64,000 bases of DNA from NCBI GenBank assembly GCA_035610365.1, contig CM069432.1, positions 230,600,532 to 230,664,531 on the forward strand. Direction: 5' to 3'. Positions 11,677 through 22,920 of the stretch are shown here, piece after piece (position 1 is the first letter of the stretch; the number at the start of each line of letters is the position of its first letter). Below the pieces are notes generated by a model. That model did not search any database. It was given only the letters and a program-made list of their open reading frames with translations, and was not told the origin of the DNA. The position numbers and the translations under genes were made by a program. Source of the DNA: Aquatica leii (Eukaryota > Arthropoda > Insecta > Coleoptera > Lampyridae).

Positions 11677-13290
11677 TTGTATAAACAGTCTATTGTGGAA
11701 CGAGAGTGTTTGGGGCACGACGAACGAAACGAAAAGTGCCACAATAGAACGAGTTCAACAATATTTATACAACGTATTTTATATACTATTTTATCAGAAT
11801 CAGAAAGTGATAAGAAAAATAAAAATATTATTCAATGTATCAAAATTTCTGATAAAGATCGTCAAAAAATTTTGGAGCTTTAAAACATGGGATTAGAGAA
11901 ACGTGTATGTAAAAGGATTAGTAGTTACCAGGGACATTAAGAGAAGAAAAAGAAGGCAGACTATAAGGTGAAAAAGAATGCAGAACATGATATTTATCTA
12001 GCAACAAAACAGGGTGAAAAAGTTAGGGTTTGTCGCACTTTTTTTAATAGACTTAATTTAAGACGTGATACGTACAATAGATGGAACCATCGTAAAAAGA
12101 TTTTTATTACTGATATTGGCAACTCCAACGATCTTGATTCAATAGATAAACTGTCGGTTAAAAATAGCAAATGTAATCCATGATCAAATTAAAGAATGGC
12201 TCGGTCTATTACCCAAAGTGCCCAGTCATTATTGTAAGTCCTCTTCCAAAAAGACTTATGTTAAATCAACTTTTTATAAAAATTAGTGTCAAGAGAATAT
12301 ATATATATATATATAGAAGCTAGTAGGAAAAAAAATTACTAGTATTTTACAAACTGAAATATTGCAATTCACCAACCCAGAAAGGATCAGTGTGACGTTT
12401 GTTGTGTTCATAAGTTAGGCCATGTAAATAATAAATCTTTTCAACATCACATTAATATAAAAAAGTAGGCTAGAGAGGCGATGCTTGAAGCTGAGCTAAG
12501 TATTAGCATTCACAAACTTGTTACAATGGATATGCAGAGTCTATTTCTCAGTGCAAACACTCTAGCATCTAAGATGTACTACAAACAAAAGCTTCAAATT
12601 TATAATGTTACTATTTATAAAGTAACTGATGGAAATGTTACTTTTTATGTGTGGCATGAGGTAAATGGTGGTGTAATCCGCAACAAATTCACCACATGTC
12701 TGCATCACTTTATTTAAACTTGAACAAAGACTATAAGCATGTTACACTAATCTCAGATGGATGTTGTTACCAGAATCCAAATAACGTGTTATCTTTTGTG
12801 TTAAAAGATATAGCCAAATCTAAACAAATAGTTGTTTAACAATTATACCTCAAAAAAAGTCACAATGATGCAAGCGGATTCCGTTCAATCCACGCTTGAA
12901 CAGTATTCTAATCCTCCAATAAACTCTCCAATCGATTATATATCTCGTATGAGAGCAGCTAGGCCTAAGAGATCATACAATGTTATTCCAGTAGACTACG
13001 CTCAAATACTTTTCTATTGGAGAAATACAATATCGGGTTTGTCATATTGAACTATGGCAACTTACCACATCGAAGGAAATGTGGAGGGAATAAACCTGTC
13101 GTCTTATATCATTTTTCTTGCGTAATTCCAAAATCCAAATATGACCATCTGATGGAATTGAAATCCGTAATAGAAGATCATCATGATTTTTTTGATAGTT
13201 TGCTGTTTGTATCCGTGTACAGAAAAAAAAGGAAGGAGTATAGATACCTAAAATTTTTTTTGTATGATTAGTGGGAATGAAAATCAATCT
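11677..13290 (+). pseudogene. Decayed DDE-type transposon protein, SDGC..QN family
   Basis: Scattered plus-strand segments, read in changing frames, line up in order with a transposon-encoded protein family I know from aphid, beetle and Hydra genomes. Its formal superfamily name I cannot give with certainty. The order is: an N-terminal part near 11740-11880; a RVCRTFFNRL segment near 12025-12060; a VPSHYC segment near 12220; QPRKDQCDVC with a Cys/His pattern near 12370-12410; a VTMDMQSLFL/YYKQKL segment at 12510-12600; a TLISDGCCYQNPNN segment at 12747-12790 (SDGCxxQNxN signature); MQADSVQSTLEQ at 12868-12905; and a terminal HLMELKSVIEDHHDFFDSL segment at 13140-13205. Many stops and shifts make it inactive. 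I identified no inverted ends. Confidence 0.65.
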
Positions 13291-15477
13291 TATTTTTATT
13301 TTTTGAAAATAAGTTGTACTGTACTTGATTATTGTACCTTATTATATTGATTAGAATATATTATAAATATCCTTTTTTTAATAAACAATATAATATCCAT
13401 GCAATTAACGTACCTTAATAGTTTTAAAAATTTATTAGATTTACCTCTTTTAATTGAACAAGTTTGCTTACGCGCGATATCAGCTATTTTACATATTGGA
13501 ACAAGTTGATACCTGCTATGTGTCAAAAAAAGCTGTAATCCGTTTAATATTGATTGTTCTGTAATATCATCATCTATTATTTATGACCGCGTCAAACTAT
13601 CATAATCCTAAAGCATTTAGTTGTTCTTCTGAGAAAATCGACAGTTTTTTTTGTCTCCTGTAAAATTTAGTATTCAATACATGGCCAGGTAACGACAATA
13701 TATATTATGTAAAACACACAATAATATATAAAACAAATGTTATAAAATGTAGTGTCCAATCAGGAAGCCACCTACCACGACTTTAATATATAAAATAGGC
13801 AATTGTCCATAAAATGGATACAAATTGCAATTATTACACATAGAATACAAGCAGGGTCCAATTAAGAAGCAACCTGCCACTTCAAGATGTTTGCCCCTCA
13901 CGGTAAATAAAACATTAGAATACACTTTACAAGACAATGCATACACTGGTGTTTTTCTCTGTTATCAAACCCATTAGACACACCATCAATAGGTAAATAT
14001 TACGATCAAAAAGATGTCTCAACTTTGATCAACTTTTATATCATCAAATTATAAACGTACAAAAAAACAAATAAGTTATTATCCATTATTTAGAATTAAA
14101 ACCAGAGATTGCAACTTGCAAAAAAAAAGATCTAATAGATTAACATAAATTGATTCTAAAACACATATATACAAATACACAGATATACAAATAACATAAA
14201 CAAAATGTTAATGAAGTTTAAATCGCTTCTTTTTACAAACAAGGAAACATCTACATCAAACCACTTTCAATTTTAATAATCTTCAAATTTAAGTATAAAA
14301 TAGTTAATTATTGTGGTTGAAATAATATTTAGCGAGTTGTTAGCGTTACGCTTATAATAGTCTTAGAAATAAGAAAATAAATGTAACGCCGCTGGTATAG
14401 AATAATGATAAGTTGTAGTAGTTAATATTAAGCGTAGTATTTGAATAAATTTTGTGTTCCAATGAAAAAGGTTTTCCAAAACTAAATAAACTTGTTCATA
14501 ATGTTTAAACGTAAGAATAAATGATTAATTATTATAGTAAAATTTACGAAGCTAAATGTTGCGTTCCAAATTACACACAAATAAAATTATAAACGTAAGA
14601 AAATATTACGAATTTATATTACATTTCAAGCAATTTTTTAAGACATGTCGATTTAGTAATTTTAAGTTTTAATTATTAATTTGTGAAAAACATGTAGCAC
14701 AACAATTAAATCAACAAAATTGAAATGACCGCTAATGCGTTTTTTTAACCAAAACAAAGGAAACATGTAATTTTACTATAACGATGGAAAAATTTTATAT
14801 TAAGAACGCTGATTGTACAACCAACTGGCACGCTTCTAGATCGACATTCCTCTCTTAGCATCATCCATCTCCTTTTAAAACAGGTCATGCGTAAAACGCG
14901 CAATTAAATTTAAACTGAATCATCTCACAATATTGAATCATACCATTGAGTAATAATTTAAGAAGAGGCGCAAATAGTGTGTTAAAAATCGTACTGTAGT
15001 TTTATCTCTCTTGTTTCTCTTTTTTTTACCCGTCTGTACCCCCTCTTTTCATAAACTAATAGACTAAGACCTGCTGCCATCTGCAAAATCGTGGTTTTTA
15101 TTTTGCGAACTTGCTTATTTGTTATGAAGTACGAGTTAGAACCGTTTCTTATATTTGTGTTTACTTTACCGTTTACCTGTTCAAAACAGGTTAATATCAT
15201 AAACAATAGCTTGTATTGTTACGACACAAGTCAATGTCAAATAAACTTAAACAATATCATGCTTTATATTTAAGAAAACAAAAAAATATGTAGATTCAAA
15301 TATTCATTTATTTTTGTAAAATATAAATCGAAAACATAGAAATAACTAAAACAATGCAAATTAAATTAAAAGAAAATTGTTATGGGGATTTATTGTTATT
15401 ATTCGTCAATTTTTAAAATTATTTAAATTACCAGTCCACCAATAATAAATTCGTTAACTTTCAAAATGTATATACTA
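13291..15477. other. AT-rich intergenic sequence with one diverged direct repeat
   Basis: No coding region was recognised. The only structure seen is a direct repeat 102 bp apart at 13754-13778 and 13856-13880. The copies share GTCCAAT, GAAGC, ACCT and CCAC blocks. Confidence 0.5.
13754..13880. repeat. Diverged direct repeat, 102-bp period
   Basis: Copy 1 (13754-13778) reads GTCCAATCAGGAAGCCACC and on. Copy 2 (13856-13880) reads GTCCAATTAAGAAGCAACC and on. They match at about 20 of 25 positions. The spacing suggests a diverged tandem unit of about 102 bp. Origin unknown. Confidence 0.55.
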
Positions 15478-15544
15478 TTTTACATATGCTTCGAGCTTTA
15501 AAATAATGAAGCTCATCTTCAAAAAAGTAAAAATATTTACAACT
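15478..15544 (-). repeat. Inverted partner of the 16262-16328 repeat (Penelope-associated)
   Basis: The reverse complement of this segment carries GAAGATGAGCTTCATTATTT followed by TAAAGCTCGAAGCATATGTA. It matches the plus strand at 16262-16328 (GAAGATGAACATCAATATTT, then TAAAGCTCGAAACATATGTA) over about 65 bp with few changes. Both copies lie beside a Penelope-like reverse transcriptase scrap, and such elements often leave inverted terminal pieces. Confidence 0.7.
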
Positions 15545-15685
15545 TATAAAAAGGAAGATGGTGCAATTTAGAAACAAATCTAAAAAAATTTAAGTTTAAA
15601 ATCATAATTGAAATTCGTTTGGTCGTTCAACAAAAAATTTGTATTTGATATTTTAATATAAATGAACTCTAGTAATTCAAGAATT

Positions 15686-16010
15686 TCCCAGTGAGCAAAT
15701 TGCAGCTAAAACCGGCTTTTTTATAACTACTTTAGCTTTTAAAGTTACTCTTTAGAACACTTTTAAGTGGCTTGTGAAAAAACTGAAGCCTCCATGAAGC
15801 GTTTAAGTAGCTAAAAATTCCGCAGTTAGGTTGCTGTTAGGTAGCTCCTTTAATGCATTAAAATCGGGCTTATACAGCTCTTTGTGGTACTAGCAAAGCT
15901 TTAAAGAAGCTCTAAAGGAACCGTAAACCGCACCTTTCAGAAACAACTATACAGCTTAAATAGCTTTATTTTTACTACCTTTAAGTAGCTTAAAAATTAA
16001 ATAAATATTT
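15686..16010. repeat. Self-similar AGCTTTAAA-rich block, possible MITE
   Basis: The block opens with TCCCAGTGAGCAAA, which resembles the TCCCAAATAGCAAAA end of the element at 28415. It then contains many variants of AGCTTTAAAG and GTAGCT on both strands. No clear right terminus was found. It may be a truncated foldback element related to the 28415-29862 family. Confidence 0.35.
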
Positions 16011-16054
16011 CATTAGAAAAAGAAATCTTGAAATCGTTACCTTTACTTAATTTC

Positions 16055-16250
16055 TTAAAAAATTGAGAAAAGTGATAAAGGAGAACCCATTGAAAGACCT
16101 AGATTTTGTTTAAAAAATTGATTATCAAATTTATCACTTATTTTTACTAAAATCTTCTTAAACAATTTAGAAAGTAAATATATTTCTGAACACCAAATTT
16201 TCTTACAAAAAATAATATTTTGGAAAATATATGTTGATGACATTTTTTGT
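16055..16250. pseudogene. Penelope-like reverse transcriptase scraps, rearranged
   Basis: On the minus strand a segment near 16060-16130 reads FFKQNLGLSMGSPLS. This is the conserved block before the active site in Penelope-like reverse transcriptases (GxxMGSPLSP). On the plus strand at about 16228-16250 the sequence reads YVDDIFCI, the active-site YxDD block of the same family. The two motifs point in opposite directions and are in reversed relative arrangement, so this is a rearranged relic. Confidence 0.55.
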
Positions 16251-16261
16251 ATTTAAAAAAC

Positions 16262-16328
16262 TTGTAAATATTTTTTGTAGACTTTTCTGAAGATGAACAT
16301 CAATATTTTAAAGCTCGAAACATATGTA
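16262..16328 (+). repeat. Inverted partner of the 15478-15544 repeat
   Basis: This is the plus-strand copy of the ~65-bp inverted repeat described at 15478-15544, directly downstream of the YVDDIF block. The arms lie about 720 bp apart and enclose the Penelope-like scraps and the AGCTTTAAA-rich block. Confidence 0.7.
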
Positions 16329-17095
16329 AACAAATTTGTTATCAATGGACTTAAATAATTTTAAATTAAAATTAATGTTAAATTTCTGAAAGAATAATTG
16401 ACCAATTCATCCTTTAAAAGGATTTTTGACGGAGAATCCATGTGTATCACTATGTTGCGTAGTTTAGTCAAAACTTAACGGCTTGACGAATTTGAGAACA
16501 CACTGTGGTCGTTCCAGTATCTTCAAAATAATATAGGACGTATCTTCAACTATAAAACATATATTAAAAAAATTACTTATTATTGCTTGTCTACTTATAC
16601 CTTCGTTTAGTGAACTGGAGCTGTAGAAAGAATAAATTTATTCGTCTTCACGATTGTCATCAATAAATAACAATCGACGTTTTCTTCCATATGTTTGAGA
16701 AACTACTACATTTGAGTATCTTAGGTTGATGTTCATATCAACAATTACAGCTTCTGTAAAAAATTATACTAAATAAGCCCAAAAAGTAAAAAAAAAATTA
16801 AGTTGTTAGTATTTTAAAAATAAAGTTTTGAAAATGCAATTAGTATTAGTATTTTCAAAATTTTTGCAATTTTTTTTAAACAATTGTAAAAATATTTTAT
16901 GTATTGTTGGATTTGCATTGAAGTGCTTTCAGCATGCTAAACTAAACATAAAAGAATTTTGTTTATAATTTTTTTTATTTTTTAAAAAACTAAGTATTTA
17001 TTAGACAAGGTGCTAAAGAAATGCGGCCCTAACATTTACAAAAACGATATTTTTATTCGACATATGCCAACATCAACAAAAACATTTAAAGCAAT
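16329..17095. other. AT-rich, possibly Penelope-derived noncoding sequence
   Basis: No reading frame is recognisable. Position beside the reverse transcriptase scraps suggests part of it comes from the same decayed element, but I cannot show this. Confidence 0.35.
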
Positions 17096-17099
17096 GGCC

Positions 17100-17220
17100 A
17101 GAACGATTATGCAATTACGATAAATCGATCATTATGCAAAATAATGATCGCGATATCGAGCGTCTGTACAATAACGATCGCAATCATTGATCGCTTATAA
17201 AATAACAATTGCGGTTGTGG
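17100..17220. repeat. GATCGC-rich tandem-like repeat
   Basis: Three imperfect units of about 35-45 bp each follow an AAAATAA-type lead with a GATCGC block (AAATAATGATCGCGAT, CAATAACGATCGCAATC, AAAATAACAATTGCGG). A related GATTGCGATCATTGATCG segment lies at about 18133-18150 in the other direction. The pair may be the ends of a decayed MITE of about 1 kb. Confidence 0.4.
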
Positions 17221-19230
17221 AAAAGAAATTAATACTTTTAATTATCGCATAAACAAATAAGATTAATATAACACGATTTTACCTATAATATTTACTTTAA
17301 TAAATGCATAATAAACTTTAGGTATGCAGGTAGTTCACGGAAAATCGTAATTTTGTGTAAGTAGGTAAATAAACCCTTTGCTCTTTTCCTCGTAAGAATT
17401 TTAAACCACATATAGATTTTTTAATAAAAAAGTAACATGGATTCAAACATTGAATTATATTTTTTTTGTTTACAGAAATTTAACAATGCATTATTTTCAA
17501 AGAGAATTAGAAAACTCTTCTAGGAAAGAACGTTTGTAAAATTTGTGTCACACATTCAGCATTTTGGGAAAAACCTAACTATATAAACACCAAGGTAAAT
17601 CATAAAAACACAGGAAGTTAAAAACAATAAGCATTAACTACAAATACGTATTTGAAAAAAATTGCAAATTTATTTTTAATACATAAATCTTATGTTTGAG
17701 ACAAATATCAACACGAGTTATGACTAATTACTCAACAATCTTTTCAGGGTCAATTTCAAATAGAAACATTTAATTTACGAAAGAAACGACACTTATTTTT
17801 TAATATGTTGTTTATTAATGCTTTAAACTATTTGTTCGTAAGTTTGCATCAGAATTCAAATAGCACGTCATGTCGAAAAAAAAACATCACAGTAGTATCT
17901 ATTTTCTGTGAATTTTTGTAAATTTTTTTTTTAAATCTAAATATGAACAAATTTTAATTAATTTATTGTTTAGAAACAATATTAAAAAATACTTAGGTAT
18001 GTTGACTTTCAATACTCCAAACGTTATTGTATCCCGGAAAACGAAAATCGAATGTTTATGGCTAGATTTATGACTAACTTTACACGAGCGACTTTTTAGC
18101 AACAGTCGATTACTAATTAATTCTAAATACCATGATTGCGATCATTGATCGTGGAAAGTAATAGCGATCTCAGCCACTGATTTACAGTAATTATTTTAAG
18201 TTATTGTACAATTAAGTGCAACAAGAAGAAGAAGAATTCGGACAAGGAGATTCTCCGATGCTAATTTAAACCATTTTTAAACGTTTGGTAGAAAAAAAAA
18301 TTAAAAAATATTTACCTGATTGAAGGTGTAGAACAAGAACTGCAGTGTGTTTAAAATTTCCTTTTGTTGTTATACATTATCTCCGAAGATGCTTCTCACA
18401 AATCTTCTTTTGTTTTAAATCTTCCAAGTCCATTGTGGCAATGTTTATATTTTCACAGTTTTTCTAACACTCTTTAACACGCACTTTATCACTAATAAAA
18501 AACTTAAGAAAACTAGTACCTTTGTACGGTATTATTATTTTCACAATTAATATAAACACAACCGTGATTTGTAACTTTTCCCATTTTAAAAATAAATCAA
18601 AAATATATTTACACTTAAACTAAACAAAAGTTCAAACAAACATTACTACTACCAGAATTTTAAAAATCCTATCGCAATGTTAACCCAAGAAAAACTTTCA
18701 ATTAAATACCGAAGTTTACAAGTCGACAGACACGCAAGAACTGAAAAATCTCGATCCAATACAAACGTGGCGACCTCTACATCTCGATCCAATCAGTCGA
18801 TACGATATCGCCCCTTAAGTTGCATTTCTTTATTATTCAATGATCATACTAACAGTGTTTCTAATAGCTGTTTATCACAATTAAACCATAAACAAATCTA
18901 ATGTTTACATCGAAATTATGTAATAAACAAATAAAACAGTTTGATTTAATAAATAAGCAGTCTGATTTTTTTTATTTTCATACTAGTAAGCGGGTACAGG
19001 CCGTAACACGGGCTTTCTAGCATTATCACAAATTACGGAACTATATTTCTCAGTCGAAATGCACCTTTGAATTTTTAAAAGGTCACAGGCCACGGCTGAG
19101 ATCATAAAAAGTATATATGTACTCTCTCATATAGATGTAAAATATGCATAAAAAATTTCAAAACGGTAGCTGTTGTGGTTTCGGAGGAGTTTTTACTTAA
19201 CGAAAAATTGCTTTGTACTTTTATTGTAGT
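17221..19230. other. AT-rich intergenic sequence
   Basis: No gene recognised. It includes the second GATCGC-type segment at about 18130-18180 and a short GAAGAAGAAGAATT run at about 18225-18238 that could be the tail of a non-LTR retrotransposon. A 74-codon open frame from 18677 has no recognisable motif and I do not call it. Confidence 0.45.
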
Positions 19231-19271
19231 AGATTCACAGTCACAGTTAATTGATATCAGTTACAAGTAAC

Positions 19272-20165
19272 ATGAACAACGAAGAAATTAATTGTACTCC
19301 AATAGAAGCAACAGGTAAACTGATACCAAGGAGTCGACCAATTTATGAAAAATAGTATAAATTATTCAATGATTGGTACAAAAAAAGTTGTCGGTGGAGA
19401 ATTTAATCCTAGCATATATTGAAGAAAAAAGCAGGTGCAAAAAATCGTCTACATTATGCACAACATATAGCATGCTAAGATCATATCTGAGTATATACAG
19501 AGATGTTAATATTTTCAAATTTGCGAAGTTGCTAGGGTTACTTAAACAAAAGTCCCTTGGTTATTAAGATAGTACTGATAGTACTGATTTATTCAGCGGG
19601 ATCTATAGTAGATATGTCACGATAAAATTTATTATTTCTTCTATTTCTATTTAGGTTATTCTTATAATGGGTTACACTGGTGCTTGGATTTGTGACGAAT
19701 TAATAAAAATCTTAATAGATGATTTTCAATATCAAGGAGAAATAATCATCGTAACTCTTTCTCACACTAAAAGAAATACAGATAAGTGTTTGCTATTTTT
19801 GAATTGCATTGGATAAATTGAAATATGTAACAAATCCGGTTGTTGCTGTTCTCTTGAAAGTAGAGAACCCTGATCTATACACTAGACACTGCCTCAAACT
19901 TACTAGTGCAACTCAGTTGGCTAACCAAGGAAATGACTTAATCACAATACAATGTATGAAAAAGTTTAGCTGTAGCAAAAGGTAACATTAAAACCTCTTT
20001 AAGTAAAATAAAAGAGTAGGTGTAATGTTCACAGCAGCAAATACGTCTAGTGATGTTTTGACGACCAATTTCCTCAAATCAAGGATGTGCGAAACTTTAC
20101 GGATATAAATCATATCTACAATGACAATACTTACGGTACATGTACAAACGTCATAGGCAACATCA
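19272..20165 (+). pseudogene. Crypton-like tyrosine recombinase (decayed)
   Basis: This is a relic of a Crypton-type DNA transposon, which moves with a tyrosine recombinase rather than a DDE enzyme. From the ATG at 19272 the frame breaks after about 24 codons. A SAM-like N-terminal domain follows (LSVENLILAYIEEKSRCKKS, then TYSMLRSYLS and a LLKQKSLGY end, to 19565). Next, at about 19660-19800, an LIMGYTGAWICDELIKILI segment is the catalytic-domain start and holds the first active-site region with Arg lost. At about 19870-19985 PDLYTRHCLKLTSATQLANQ matches the family GHCFRRTSA box that carries the catalytic HxxR. Here it reads RHCLKL, so that Arg is lost. A low-complexity NIYNND-type tail, usual for this family, follows to about 20165. 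Stops and lost catalytic residues make it dead. Confidence 0.72.
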
Positions 20166-20168
20166 AGT

Positions 20169-21080
20169 TTAACACGTTGACTGCGGTATTGTAATTTGAC
20201 TTCTTATTTGTGCGTTACATGCTCTTCAAGGCATGTGCTTCTTTTTTTTCAATGTGCGATACATGCCATAGGAGAGGGATCATCTAACGGTTTGTAGGTA
20301 AACTATATTAGAAAAACTTCTTGAAAAATATAGTATGTAGACAGATATGACAGTTTAAACCTTTGCGGGTTTGTACCGCATTAGACAATACCAAATACTA
20401 TGATTGATTCACAGATTAAAACTAATACCAAATCCTGTAAATAAAACGTATTAAAATTTTATTATTGAACATTTTATGAACAGAAATATTGTTAAAAAAC
20501 AATCGTTTATATTTTCACTATCGGAATCTGCCTCAAAATCTTGATCTTCAGTTTGTTTTTGATTGTCGTTGTCATGTTCATCACCCATAAAATCCTCCCT
20601 GTCACTCATTGCATTATCACTGACGTTTTCATTAGCACTATCTTCTTCTTTAGACAAAATATTCTCGACCTGTTCTTTAGCCAATTTTGCCACATAACGG
20701 ACTCTCCAGGACATTTCTTTGACGATGTTCACGAGTCCGGGATCAAAAATTGACTACATTCAGATAACTAACGAACGTACAACGACAACTTCTGTGCGGT
20801 ACGTATTCCCGGATGCCATGTATTTATTTTTTTATATAATAAAATAGTACATAATACAACAATCTATAAGCTACCTACAACACAAAAATTGGATAATAAA
20901 TAACAATTTTATAGCTTTCGCACGTGGTTAATCTTTTATAAAATTCATTGTTGCACAGACGTAAAGAAAATCACATGCCTTCGGGGGCATGTAGCGCAGT
21001 TCACGTATTAAGCAAAATATTGTTTCACAAAGCATGCCTGGCATAACTATTAATGCATAACTAAGCACAGTCAACATTAA
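20169..21080. mobile_element. piggyBac-like element remnant with TTAA ends
   Basis: TTAA at 20169-20172 is followed by CACGTTGACTGCGG. At the right, CAGTCAACA precedes TTAA at 21077-21080, so the reverse complement reads TTAATGTTGACTG. Both ends share GTTGACTG just inside TTAA, as expected of the piggyBac superfamily. Inside lie several imperfect TGCG(T/A/G)TACATGC and GCATGTGC motifs (about 20210, 20255, 20365, 20795, 20985), probably subterminal repeats. At 912 bp it is too short for a whole transposase and retains only an acidic N-terminal piece. Confidence 0.65.
20451..20732 (-). pseudogene. Acidic N-terminal piece, probably piggyBac transposase
   Basis: The open frame is 93 codons. After an uncharacteristic start it has KLAKEQVENILSKEEDSANE, then a long Asp/Glu/Ser-rich stretch ending FEADSDSEN. 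Acidic, serine-rich N-termini beginning with a 'xxIxxILxxxDS' pattern are usual in piggyBac transposases. The frame lies inside a TTAA-ended element. No catalytic Asp domain remains, so the assignment rests on composition and context. Confidence 0.5.
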
Positions 21081-21599
21081 AGTCGTTAATAATTGTACAA
21101 GGAACTGCAACTGCTACGAATATTGTATTTGTTATTTTTACCGTTTGTGTTAATTATACTTATTATTATAATTTTGGTCCTTTGTCAGTTCACTTGCGCT
21201 TTACTACTCAGTGCTTAGTACTTAATAAAACTCAATGCATATAACAAATAGATGAAAGTTTAGAAAACAGGGAGTTTTGTAATGGTCGAGCACGCCAAAA
21301 TGTCTTATGAAACGTATACCATTTTTTTCTATATATTTAGTTTTATTTTATTGATTAGGAAAAATAATTTTTTTTAATAATAAGTTGGCAACATTTCAAA
21401 TTTGACATGTTGGATAGCTGAAAAGTGTACACAACATTGTAAGAGATAGAAATAGTATTTGTAAAAAAAAAACGGTACGCACTACTTGTCAAATGTATTT
21501 ATATTCCATGTTCAACGTTTGATTCAATTAGTAAAAATGTATTTATTATAATAAATTTGTACAGTTGGGTTAGTTTGATTCCCCTTATATAACAAATAA
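21081..21599. other. AT-rich spacer
   Basis: I see no gene or repeat in this stretch. Confidence 0.45.
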
Positions 21600-22920
21600 C
21601 TTAGAGTACATTTATGGATTTCGGGATTTTGTTGAATGCGGCATGCCCGTCCAGTGGAATTGTGATTAAGTGAATGCGGCCCACGACTCGAACCTAAAAA
21701 AAACAGTAATTTTCCTAAACGAAAGTGGTGGAAATCCTTTTTGAGAACGGTACTATAAATCAAGTTAATTAACGTATACCCGGGATAAATACGGGTTATT
21801 GAGGATTAATTCTAACGTCAAACGGAAACTTCCGGTACGTTAAGTTCAGGTGAGTATTTTGGAAATGATCTATGACTGAATTATTGATTTTAAACTTTAG
21901 TTTGAAACCAAAGCGTAGCGATGCTGCACGTATTAAAAGATCCTGAGCCAACCTGGCTTGAGTGATCTTTCAATGCGCCAACCTCAACTACGTTAAGGGT
22001 TGAAAACGTGTATGTGCAAGTAACGGTAGATTTAGTTCACGTTTAACAAATCCTACGCTAACCGGGCGCGAGTGATTTGTTAATTCACTTACAGGGTGAG
22101 GTTCGGTGGTAGCAAACAACACTCAATAAAGCAGAAGCTTGTAGTCAATACTGAGGGAAGGCGTTTTGGCGTAACAGGGGGTTTTTATACACAGAACAGA
22201 AAATTAAATGCAAAAATCGTGAGAGTAGCAGGATTCGAAAGCCGGACTTTGTTATTCAGTATGAGTCAAGAATTTGCAGGTACAATGTAGGTCTTAGTTA
22301 GTCGGTTTATACAAATTTACGTTAACAAGGTCGGTTCGAGAAAAAGTTATCCGGGTATAAAAGCAAAATATTAATCGGGTAAACACAGGTATCACGTAAT
22401 GGTTATACCAGGACTAAGTCGTGGAATAGAGAGATTCTACCAGAAACAGGTCGCGGCAGAAGAGAGAGTTTTCAGCGTTGACGGCGGCTTTTATTCTGTG
22501 TTTCGTCAACGGTTTCGTTTCAGTTGAATAATCTTAAGCAGGGGAAAGTCGCGCGCTCTGAAGCGCGGAAATTGTCCGCAGCTGAGAGTCTAAAGCTCAC
22601 GCGTAATTGATATAAATTTATATAGAATTTTAAAAACAGTTACGGCTACCTTTGCCGTTCTGTTACAGAGTATACAGATTACTCGTCCAGAGGAAAGCGT
22701 AGCTCTTTGATGTTGCCAGGTCGATACTTGGATTGCTGTATATAAATTGTGAAATATTAGAATTGCCAATCTAACAAAATCACAGTTCAATCATCTTGCA
22801 TACTGGAAATATACTAAATGCTATAAAATATAAATAAAAGATTTTAAAGAAAGAAAAAGACATTAACAGCCGACGCGGTCGGTGCTCTATTAAATTGTAG
22901 TCAGAAAAATAAAATATAGA
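21600..22920 (+). other. GC-richer block dense in potential RNA hairpins, origin unknown
   Basis: Base composition differs plainly from the AT-rich surroundings. Several strong local stems stand out: 21936-21970 and 22043-22083 (two copies of one fold, see findings); CAACC/GGTTG at about 21980-22003; CGTTGACG (22478-22485) with CGTCAACG (22504-22511); CGCGCT-CTGA-AGCGCG (22552-22567); CCGAC-gcg-GTCGG near 22871-22883; and a CCCG/CGGG pair near 21780. No protein family was recognised. A retrotransposon leader or LTR is the ordinary explanation, but I could not find paired repeats to prove it. Confidence 0.45.

Noticed and set aside
12298..12316. (TA)n run
   Set aside because: A simple microsatellite in AT-rich DNA, of no special interest.
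18677..18901. 74-codon open frame
   Set aside because: No known motif, composition like the flanks, and no splice or promoter context.
21640..21700. GACTCGAACC, the complement of a pol III B box, as a possible tRNA or SINE
   Set aside because: No acceptor stem, T-arm complement, A box or A/T-rich tail could be fitted around it.
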